Below, in pieces: positions 37,975 to 47,174 of a stretch of 64,000 nucleotides of DNA. Under the pieces are notes generated by a model that saw only the letters and a program-made list of their open reading frames with translations, was not told where the DNA came from and searched no databases. The stretch comes from Blastocladiella emersonii ATCC 22665 (taxonomy: Eukaryota; Blastocladiomycota; Blastocladiomycetes; Blastocladiales; Blastocladiaceae), in the NCBI GenBank assembly GCA_025594325.1, contig JANHCV010000010.1, forward strand, positions 372,001 through 436,000, in the 5' to 3' direction. Every line of letters begins with the position of its first letter. Within the stretch, counting starts at the first letter, position 1. The position numbers were made by a program, and so were the translations under genes.

Positions 37975-39737
37975 ATGGAAACTACATGCAATGGTCTCGG
38001 ACACCGCTTTGTCCCCGCCATCTTCGAGCGGATTCTTGTTTATGCTGTCGAGCTGAGCGACCAGGCTGACGTCGCGGCGCTGATGCAGTACTCGCGCGTC
38101 ATTCAACACAATCTCGTTCCCGGAGTTCAGCGCGTCATTCTTAAACATGCACCGAGTCTTTCCCTCTTCTCGGCAACCTGCGAGGGCCGAGTCGCTGTGC
38201 TTGAGCGGTGGGCTGCGCTTGGGTTGCCCCTCCAGCTCACCGACGCAATGACTGCGCTGCAAAAGGCGGCGGAAATCCGTTCCCTTTCCACTTTCGAGTT
38301 TTGGCGGGATACGGGCGCCCTGGCATCCGAGCTGCGCGACTTTTTCGAATGCCCAGAAACTCTCGTTATAATCAAGGTAACCGGTATCATGATGGGCTCT
38401 AGCGAAGTACGTGGCTTTGTTCATTCATTCGAGGACAGAGGACTAACGCAGGCAGCAAACGCACTTGATTCAAGGCCTCGGGCTTGGACGTTGAAGGTGC
38501 CCGCTTCCAAACCTTGCTTAACGACGTGTCGGAGGGAAAGCTCTCCGATTTGATTTTGCGCAAGCAGCGGCTGCGTCTAAATAGCATTCGTCGCCTTGGC
38601 GAAGCAATGGCAAGCCCGAACCAAGCCCTCCGTACCGTCGACTTGGACGGGACCACCCTCGACGTTCGGCGCCTCCAAGCGCTTCACTTCCCCGATACGT
38701 TGACAAGTGTCACGCTCGGCGAGCTCTGGCTCGATACTCGATCCTTTGACGCGTCCCCTGGTCCTATTTCTTGGCCGTCGTCCCTCGAATCGCTTTCAAT
38801 CTCCCGTACCGCTATCCCTACCTCACGCGAAGCGAACTTTCTTTTCAGCCGGCTCCCCGATGGCCTCAAATCGCTCAAAGTCTCCTCCTGCAGCTTGGAA
38901 AGCGAGGCAGCGAAGGATATAGCGTTTCTGCTTCCCCAGCGGCTGGAGCAGCTCAACCTTCAAGGAAGCCGCGTTAGCGAACTTGACGTCTATATCATCC
39001 TGGATCAACTCCCGTCTTCGCTGCGCATACTCGATCTCCGTAGCGCTCCAAACGGCAACGATTATTCATCCTTGGTGTCGTTTTGGCCTTTCCCACCGTC
39101 CCTGACGGAGCTCCGACTCTCTCACCTCAACACCCGTGTCAGCGACCTCACATCGTCGCTTCCGCCGACTCTTCGCGTCCTCGAAGTGTCAAATTCGGAA
39201 CTATCCGCGCCCGACTTGTCCGAGGTCTTCCAATCACTTCCACCAACCTTGCGCGTGCTCGATGTGACGGGTACGGACTTTAACCTGGTCCGCCCACGCG
39301 TGGAGTGGCAGCCATTCACCTTTTCCGCCGACTTGGAACGGCTCACCATGTCCGGTTGCCGCCTTCTCCCGTATTCCTTGACGCACTTTATCCCATGTCT
39401 TCCGACCTCGCTCCGCTTGCTTGACTTGAGCGATTGCCAAGTGACCACGACCGGCGCAAAAGTGCTCGCCCAGCATATGCCGCCGAACCTGGAAATCCTT
39501 GTGCTCGGACGCGCTGAGCTAAGTGACGGCGACGTTGCCCTCCTCGCACCGTGCCTCCCAAATACTCTTATAGCCCTCGACTTGGGCGAAAACGCCATCA
39601 CAGATGACTGCGCGGGCATCCTGGCCTCGCACTTGCCACCCGCGTCGTTGCCCTACCTTGACCTGACCGATACTCATGTGTCCGACCTGGGTCTCGACCA
39701 AATTTTTGGAGCTCTTCAGATTGCGGACACCTCGTGA
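37975..39737 (+). CDS. F-box-like / ankyrin-like / leucine-rich-repeat protein (intact)
   Basis: Exons 37975-38406 and 38475-39737, joined across a 68-nt intron with a CTAAC branch-like sequence, encode 564 aa. Residues 1-130 contain an F-box-like start FVPAIFERILVYAVELSDQADVAAL and a VLERWAALGLPLQLT unit followed by TFEFWRDTGAL. From about residue 165 there are leucine-rich repeats with the consensus LPxxLxxLxLSxxxL (LPSSLRILDLRS, LPPTLRVLEVSNSEL, MPPNLEILVLGRAEL, LPNTLIALDLGENAITDD). An RNI-like LRR with an F-box-like start would fit a ubiquitin-ligase substrate receptor, but the F-box match is weak and no function is established. This is the only plus-strand family member without damage. 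Confidence 0.8.
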
Positions 39738-39932
39738 GCAGCACACAGTTCGCGTCGCCCTCACAAACGTCTCCGAGCTCTACGCGAATCGCCTCGCTGT
39801 CAAGTCGATACGATCAATACACTCACATTGATCTTGTTTTTGCATTCATTGACAGGGGGTGATATTACAGTACGCTAGAGAGGGGAACGAACACGAGAGG
39901 GTAAAACGACAGCAACGTAGCGCTCGCCGGGC

Positions 39933-42073
39933 TCAGATCCCGGATGGTCCGTCGCGGTGCGGCTCGAAGCCGAGGCGATGGAACGTGTCGATCTCCTCGT
40001 CGAGGAACTGGTACCGGGCGCGCGGGTTGAGCTCCATCTCCTCGAGCTTCTTGACGACGGGCGTCGGGTTGTTGCCGATGCCCTTGAGCTCGGCGATGAG
40101 CGAGGCCGCGTAGTTGTGGAAGTCGAGGTCGCGCTGCAGCTCCTCGTCCATGGCCTGCAGGTGCTCCTTCTTGCGCGTCTGCTTGGCCACGGCCGCGACG
40201 TGGTTGTGGTCCGACTAAGCGCGGTGAACGAGGGTGAGTGAGCGTGGCCTCGGATGATAGTCGGACGAGAGGGAAGACGTACAATCTCCTTGCGGTACAC
40301 GTTGCCAAAGTCGCGCTGGATCTTCTTGAGGCGGTCCTTGCGGCGGCCGGCCGACTGCATGGCGGAGCGGGCCACCTCCTCGTTCTTCTTGCGGATCTCG
40401 GCGGCCTCGAGTCTCTCGAGCATCTTCTGGTGCTCCTTCTCGGCAATGTTGCGGTGCATGGCGTCGACGCAGCTCTGCATGTCGTCCTTGCGCTTCTCGG
40501 CCTCGGCGCGCAGCCGCGCCTCGAGCTCGCCCTCGTGCGCGTGCTCGATCTTGGCCAGCAGCTCGTCGCGCTCGCGCAGACACTCCTGCTGCACGGGCAC
40601 CTGGAGCGACCCGACGTACTCGTTGCGCGCGATCCGAGAGCTACGCGCGAACACGAGGTCAGTGGTCGAGCTCGTCGCGACGCGCCACCACGCGAGCGAA
40701 GCGACGTACCGGATCAGCGCGACCTCGGCGGCTTTGCGCTTGCGGGCGATACTCTCCTTGATGTGGATGATCTCGGCGTTGATGCGCTCGAGCTCCGAGT
40801 CCTCCTTGGTCGCTTGCACATCGCGGACCTGGCGGTCGGCGACGGCCCAGTCGAGGACGGCGACAAGTTCCTTGGTCTGGTCCTGCTTCTTCTTGGCGCG
40901 GGCGGCCTCCATCTCGCGGAGCTCCTCGGCGGCGCGCTCGGACGCGCGGGCAAACCACTCGCGCAGCTCGGCCCGCTCGCGCGCTTGCTCGGCGCGGCGC
41001 GCCTCGGACATGTGGCGGTTCTGCGCCGCCGTGTCGAGCATCATCTGCTTACACCGCCGCTGCATCTCGGCGGCCTCGGCGTCGGCGGCGGCGAGCCGCG
41101 CGAGCTCCTCGGCGAGCTCTTCCTGGGACTGCTGTGCTTGGAGGGCCTGTTCGGCCCTTTTATAGTCCAGCTGCGCCTTGCGTTCCTACACGTGGGCAAA
41201 CAGGGGAGTCAGTCATCCGCTCAGACTCGACAGAATGCCAAAAGAACCGTACCTTGAGCACCTGGGTGATGAGGGCCTGCGAGTTGAGCTGGCGGACGCG
41301 CGCGTCCTCGAGGTACTGCATCTTCTTGGCGCGCTCGACCATGGCCTGGCGCTCGGCAGCCTTGACGACGGCCCAGTCCTTGTCCATCTGCTGGCGCTGC
41401 TCCTCGGCGATACGCGACTTTTCCTGCTGCGCCGCGAGCCGGATCTTGCGCTGCCCGGCAATCGTGTTGTTCCACTTGGCAACCATGGCCACCGACTGCT
41501 CGTGCAGGCGCTCCTTCTACACTCGCACGGCAGGTTAGCTCGATGATCACACAAGAAGACGATCCCAGTCAACGGACCTCCTTGACGAGCTCCGTGTGCC
41601 GCTTGTAGTCGGGCTGGAACGCGGCGGCGGCGGGCGCGGACCGGGCGTCGTCGACCGACTGCTTGAGGCGGACGAAATCGGAGAAGGGCATGGTGGTGGT
41701 GCCGTGGGTCCCGGCGTTCCCGGCGATCAGGCCCGCGGGCGCGCCCGACTTGGTCAGCGTCGACGGCAGCCCGTTGCCCGCGGCCGCGGCGGCTGCGTTG
41801 GCGTCGCCCGGGTGCAGCGGGTCGAGCCCGTTCTTGCGCAGGCCGCGCTGTTGCTGCTGCGCGGCCTTGAGCAGGTGCAAGGGGACGCCTACACGCGGGT
41901 CGGTGGTGTGAGTGAGCGCGGCCGGGGTGGGTGTGGGTGAGCGACGCACCCGTGTAGTAGCCCGGGACGGGCAGCGAGCGCGTCGACTTGGACTGGTTGG
42001 TCGGCGTCAGCTTGGACGGGCTCGACAGGCCCGGCACCGAGTTGGTGGGGATGGCCACGTGCGAGGCGGACAT
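39933..42073 (-). CDS. CFAP210: Trichohyalin/plectin-homology axonemal coiled-coil protein, CFAP210 (CCDC173)-like
   Basis: This is a probable microtubule inner protein of the flagellar doublets. Six exons on the minus strand (42073-41950, 41888-41578, 41516-41253, 41185-40710, 40640-40283, 40214-39933; introns 61-69 nt) add up to 604 aa. After a Pro/Ser/Gln-rich start of about 140 residues the protein is almost continuous charged coiled coil. WNNTIAGQRKIRL, QMDKDWAVVKAAERQAMVERAKKMQYLEDARVRQLNSQALITQVLKERKAQLDYK resembles the CFAP210 start of the TPH domain as I remember it. CFAP45 or CFAP53, of the same superfamily, are the alternatives. Such proteins occur only in organisms with motile cilia, so the gene implies a flagellated zoospore. 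The ATG has GGAC before it and the first intron follows YYTG. Confidence 0.65.
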
Positions 42074-43234
42074 GGTGGCGGCGGCGTCGGACGGGCGGCG
42101 AGGGTGCGGGTGGGGATCGTGGAGTCGATGCGTGGTGATGATGTCGTAATCAGGTTCGGCAGCGACGGTGGCGGTACATGGGTTGATGGTTCGGAGGAGA
42201 GCAGGTCGTAGTAGTAGTAGTAGCCGAGAGTCTAGTTGAGCAGACGAGTATACATGGGGGACTCGCACAGCGTCAGCATGACGGCGCGGCGTCGGCGCGG
42301 GCGAAAGAGGAGACGGGTGAGGCGGACCGACTGGTGCAGGACGGCGGCGTGATCGGTCGTGGCGCGGCCGGCGGCGAAAGGTCGGTGGTGGTGCCCGGTC
42401 AGTCGGTCGCGGGGTGGGCGAGTATCACACACGCGGAGGGACTCGGGTGCAGCCGGTCGATGGGGTGCGATCGAGGAGGCAATGGGCCACAGTGACGGGG
42501 GTGTCGGTGCAGCGGCGTCCAGGAGAGCGCAAGGAGTAGTTGTTGCTTGCGTTGCAAGGGGTGGTGACGGGGGGTGGGTATCCGTTACTACGGTTCGGTT
42601 TTCGAAAGAGGGGAGGAGGTTCGGCCGAGGGAGGTGGGTCACCCGCGGCGAGACGAGGCGAGGAGGGAGATATCAGGTGGTGGTGCTCGGGCGGTGATAA
42701 AAAAATAATCGTTCGAGCGAGCGAGCGGGGCAAGGGCCAGACCGAGCCGTCTCTCCCGCCCCGCGGCGGGCCCAGTGAGTCGTCGTTGCGCAGGACCGGA
42801 TCATGGTGTTGCACCAACTTATTATGCGCCAAGAGGGGGACATTGTGCGCCACATGGGAGCGCTTTTCGCGCCCCGCTGGAATGAGCCCACAGCGAAGCA
42901 TCCTCGCGTCTGGCACCGGTCACGTTTCGCGTTTTCGATACAATTTGCGCGGACACGAGCCGTGGTTCACGCAATGTCTCGCACCCGTGGTTTGCGAGCG
43001 AGTTGAGCGGGCGCGACGCGTCGTTCAGCCGCGCGTGCGTGTGGCGCGCGGCCCGCAAACGCGTCTCACGGCGGTCACATGATATCGAAACGCGAGACGA
43101 AACATCGACGCGTCACGATGACTCGCGCCGAGACAGCTGCAAAATCCAATCAAGTCACATTCTAGCTAGGTCTAGTCTCGTCTAACTCGGCGCACTCTGG
43201 TATTACAAAACCACCACTTCGATCAGCCCAGCCC
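42074..43234. other. Intergenic region between bZIP and CFAP210-like genes
   Basis: 1.16 kb with no convincing gene. It holds a (GTA)n tract at 42208-42223 in the presumed leader of the CFAP210-like gene. At 43075-43095 an inverted half-conserved promoter element has an exact right half and spacer (TCACATGAT-ATCG) but a degenerate left half; a separate ACGCGT occurs near 43109. Confidence 0.45.
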
Positions 43235-44041
43235 TTAGTGCTGGCGTCCCGCCGCGGACGACGTCGTCGAGACCACGGCCTCAGCGAGCGCGTCGAGCCC
43301 GCCACGCAGCGGCGCCGCTGCCGCCCGCTGCTGTTGCTGGATCTGCCAGTCGCGCGCCCCAGCGCCGCTGATCTCCTTGAGCACGGCGTTCTCAGCGGCG
43401 AGTTCGCGGTTGCGCATGCGCAGCGCCGCGGCCTCGCGCTGCAGCTCGGCCATCTCGTTGTGCGCGGCGCGCAGCATGTTGGTGAGCTGCGCAACGTGTT
43501 CCTTCTTCTTCTGCCGGCACGCCTTGGCCGCGAGCCGGTTCTTGATCAGCCGCTTGGTCTTCTTGTCCGCGATCAGGTCAAAGTCCGGGTACTCGCGCCC
43601 CAGCGCCTCGTCGACCGACGCGTACGGGAAGCTCGCGGGGCCGGGACCCGAGCTGCTGTGGCTGCTGTGGCTGCTGCTGTGCGAGTCGAGCTCGTCCTCA
43701 AAGATGACGGGCGGGCGAGGTACGGCAGCGGCGGGGAGCGCGGCGGTGGCCGGAGTTGGAATGGAGCTGGCGGACCGGTGCGACGCCGCGATGGCCGCGA
43801 GGACTGACGCGGCCTCGGCCTCGGTCGCCGTCACCGCGCCGCCCACCGCCAGCGCCGGCGCGCCGCTGAGCCGGAGGTCCGTGGCCGAGTCGCCGCGCGG
43901 CCGCGGCGATAGCCCGAGCCCGAGGCCGAGATCCGACGCCCGGCGCCGCTTCGCCGCGGGCATGTCGAGGTGCGACAGCGCGGCCGAGGCCGATCGCGTC
44001 GATGCACGGTGGTAGGTGATATCGGTGGTGGCGAAGGGCAT
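43235..44041 (-). CDS. bZIP transcription factor (CREB/ATF-like basic region)
   Basis: A single-exon gene of 268 aa. The bZIP domain spans about residues 160-221. The basic region KKTKRLIKNRLAAKACRQKKK contains the DNA-contact pattern N-x-x-A-A-x-x-C-R, which is usual for CREB/ATF-type rather than AP-1 or GCN4-type factors. A helical segment follows (QLTNMLRAAHNEMAELQREAAALRMRNRELAAENAVL) with Leu/Met heptads. N-terminal to it are a KRRR basic cluster (about residue 31) and a Ser/His run before FPYASVDEALG; the C-terminus is Gln/Ala-rich. The target genes cannot be inferred. The spacing to MMM1 (stop at 44470) is 428 bp in tandem. Confidence 0.88.
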   Translation of the reverse strand: MPFATTDITYHRASTRSASAALSHLDMPAAKRRRASDLGLGLGLSPRPRGDSATDLRLSGAPALAVGGAVTATEAEAASVLAAIAASHRSASSIPTPATAALPAAAVPRPPVIFEDELDSHSSSHSSHSSSGPGPASFPYASVDEALGREYPDFDLIADKKTKRLIKNRLAAKACRQKKKEHVAQLTNMLRAAHNEMAELQREAAALRMRNRELAAENAVLKEISGAGARDWQIQQQQRAAAAPLRGGLDALAEAVVSTTSSAAGRQH

Positions 44042-44469
44042 CTTGTCGGTCGTCTAGGTCGTCGGTTTACATGCAGTCGGTGCAAGGAGCCCGGATCAGG
44101 GGTAGAGAAGCGGGTCATGACGCAGTGGCCCGCGCCGGCCAGCGTCAACAGGCTGGGCGCGTGTGGGAGACATGTCGGGTGGCGGGGGGCAGTTTGCACG
44201 TAGTATTTTCAGTCGACCGCTCGTCGACATCACGCCGCCGCCAGCGCCGGGACCGACCATGCGGGCGGGCGGACTGGGGACACGGCAGGTGCGGGAGCGT
44301 CTGGGGGACGGCGGTCGCGGTGGTGGCGGCAGTGCTCGTCGCGTCGCGCCGTCGTGGGCGACACGGCGGCGCGCGTGTCCAATTTGGTCGCTGATCGCTT
44401 CGCTCATCACCTTGTCGTCGCGTCACGCAGTGTACTAGAACATGATCATGTATTCCAACCCACCCTCGC
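44042..44469. other. Intergenic region MMM1 - bZIP
   Basis: 428 bp holding the MMM1 3' end and the bZIP promoter. Nothing else is recognisable. Confidence 0.4.
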
Positions 44470-46926
44470 TTACCTCCGACTCCGCGCCTCACTTCCTCGC
44501 GGCGACCCCGCCCCACTCGCGCCCGTCGCGTACGCGCGCTGGTCGCCAAACGACGCCGACCTCGCCATCGCCGCTGCGGCCGCCGCCCCACCCGCTCCCG
44601 CCGAGGCCATGTTCGACGACGACGACGCGCGGGTGAACGGCGACGCGTTGGGCGTGCGCAGCAGGTCGCGGTCCGACGGCACCGGCGGCGACGTCCACGG
44701 CGGCGTCACGGGGGCTGCCGGGTAGCCGTACGCAGCGTGCGCTGGCGGCGGCGGGGGAGGATGAGGGTAGTGGAGTGGCGGAGGCGGGGCGAATGGGTGC
44801 GATATCAGGCCGCCCGTGATCGAGTCCGCGGTCGTTGAATCGAACGACGCGCGGCGCGAGGTGTGTGACCGGCCGTACCCGTCACCGCCGTTGCGGGACG
44901 GGTCGGCGGCGGGAATGCCTGCTGCGGCGACGACTGTGGGCCGCGCGGGGCGGGATGTACCGGTGCTGGTGCTGGTGCTGGTGCTGCTCGCCGCCGTCGA
45001 GCGCAGCGGGGGACGACGTGGTGGCGTCGCGGTGACGGGAGCATGCGCGCCGCCGTCGTCGGACGAGTCGGGCTGGCGGTGCTGCCGGCGGCGGCGGGGA
45101 CCTGCGCGGGCGGGCGACGCCGGGTCGTCCTCGTCCTCCTCGTCGTCGTCGTGTGTCTCCGAGTCGAGCTCGTCGTCGCCGATGTGGCCCGTCTCAACCG
45201 GACCCTGCTGCTTGGTCTCGCCCGCATCCCCTCCCGCCGCGACCGTCGCCTCGGGCTCAGCGGGCTTGGGCGACGGCACACCGGGCAGCGGGATCGTGAT
45301 AAACGCGGGCTCGACGATCCCCGCGGTGATCTGGTTCTGGAGCGCCATCGTGATCAGGTCCGCGATCTTGGGCACGTCGCGGAGCTTGGTGCGGGACCCG
45401 AGGAGCGACGAGATGCGGAAGTCGAGCTTGTACCCCTGGAGCAGCGACACGGTGAGCGCGGGCGGCAGCCCGTCGACGCCCGGGTGGAACTCCATGGCGA
45501 CGGTGCCGCGCAGCTGCGTGACCTCGAGGACCAGGTGCACGGGGAGCGCGGCGAACTGGGTCTTGGGCCAGTTGAGGACGAGCTGGGTGTCGAAGCCGAT
45601 CTCGATGAAGGCCGGTTTCGCGTCCTCGGTCCCGGAAGAACCGGGAGCGCGCCGGTCCGCGGCGTCGTCGGCGTCTAGGTTCAGCTTGAGCGGGACCGTC
45701 GTCGGCGTCGTGCTGCCTGCCGCAGCGGCCGCGGCGGGCGCGTTGACGGACGACAGCGGGATGTTGGTCGGGCGCGGCGACCCGGACCGGCCGCTGGCGT
45801 GTGTCGTCGAGATCTTGCGCTGGCGCAGCGAGCCCGGGCGCGTCGAGCTGGACGAGGTAGAGGAAGCGGCGGCGGCAGCGGCGGCGTTGGACTGGGCCTG
45901 CGCCTGCGCCTGAGCCTGAGCCTGCGACACGAGTGAGGCGCGTTTCGCGACGTCGGTCAGGCTCTCGAACTCGATTTCGAGCTCGATGCGCTACGGGGAG
46001 AGATCAGTGATGGCCCGAGGTAGAGAGTAGGTGAGGAAGCGTATGTACCCAGCGCTCATTCATGGCCGAGTTGCTCGACCCGGACCGCGACGAGCGCGCC
46101 GTGTTGCGGCTGCTGGGCTGCGGCGGGTCCATGCGGCACGGGCGCAGGCGGGCGCGGCGGAACAGCGGGAACTGGTCATTTTGGCCGAGCGAGAAGTCGG
46201 AGACGGTGATCCGGTCCTACAATCTCAAACGAGTGAGTACACGGGTCGGCGATCCCACGAGCGGGTACGGCGTACGACAAAGGCGGGCAACGACTTGTTG
46301 ATGATCGCCTGCAGGACATCAACCTTGAGCCACTCCATGAATCGCGCGTCGGAGCGGTAGTTGGAGATGATCTCGGACAGGAGAAAGTTGGCGAAGGCGA
46401 GCGACTCGCCCTCGACCTGCGGGCCGGCCGAGGGGTCCGATACCGCGGCGGCCGCTGCCACTGCCGCAGCAGCAGCCGCGGCCGCAGAGCTCGACCCCGT
46501 GCCCGTGCCGAGGAGCAGCTGGTCAATGGCCGCCGCAAGCGGCTCGTTGGACAGCATCTGGCGGTGCAGGAGGATGAGCGTCGACAGGGGCAGCGGGAGG
46601 AGCGGGCCGGTCCCGCCTCCGCCACTGCCGCGCGCGGCGCCCGAGGCCGAGCCCGAAGCGGATGACGGAGCGCCGTTGGCGCCGTACGTCGACGCGGTCC
46701 GCGTGCGGCGGCGGTAGAGCAGGTGCTTGGACGGCGACTTGGGCGAGTGGAACAGCAGCATGCGCGCGGCGACGAGCGCGCACGCCACGGTCAGGAAGAT
46801 GCCGAGCAGCAGGCCGCGCACGAACTGCGCCGTCGCCTGCGACGCGATCAGGTACACCAGGTCGTTGCCGGGCGCCGCGACGGTGTCGGCCGCGGCGCTG
46901 GCGGCGGCCGAGGATGCGGCGGACAT
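44470..46926 (-). CDS. MMM1: MMM1, ER-anchored SMP subunit of ERMES
   Basis: Mmm1 is the ER membrane subunit of the ER-mitochondria encounter structure and transfers phospholipids with Mdm12. Exons 46926-46276, 46216-46049 and 45990-44470 (introns 59 and 58 nt) give 779 aa. One transmembrane segment lies at about residues 35-59 (FVRGLLLGIFLTVACALVAARMLLF) after a short luminal N-terminus. The SMP domain follows: ESLAFANFLLSEIISNYRSDARFMEWL, SDFSLGQNDQFPLFRRARL, RIELEIEFESL, FIEIGFDTQLVLNWPK, LPVHLVLEVTQLRGTV, YKLDFRISSLLGSRTKLRDVPKIADLI and VEPAFITIPLPG. A Gln/Ala/Ser-rich insert of about 90 residues interrupts the SMP, and a long Pro/Ser-rich, partly acidic tail of about 260 residues follows it. 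Typical Mmm1 is 350-450 aa. It is head to head with MDM34. Confidence 0.88.
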
Positions 46927-47174
46927 GTGGTTCAGTTACAAGTGTCGTTGTGCCCGGTGTGGGCGAGATGCATGGTGTGCCGATCGGCCGTGTGGAGGAG
47001 CGGGAGAGGACGAGCAGGGACAACATCGCCAGCGTGGCACGTCGGCGCCGACCGACCCAGCCGACCCGGCCGACCCGAAGCCGCTCCCGCTCTGCTCTCC
47101 TCCACTCGGATTGCTCAGCAAAACCAGCTGCCATGAATTGCTCTCCCCGCAACGACCCGACCCGCAAGTGAACC
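46927..47174. promoter_or_regulatory. Bidirectional MMM1-MDM34 promoter region
   Basis: 248 bp separate the two divergent start codons of ERMES genes. No TATA box is evident. Both 5' UTRs and core promoters must fit here, so co-regulation is likely by inference from geometry. Confidence 0.65.

Noticed and set aside
44433-44475. Possible extra intron at the MMM1 stop (GTAAGC...TTCTAG)
   Set aside because: It would be about 40 nt, shorter than any other intron here, and would add only a few residues before another stop.
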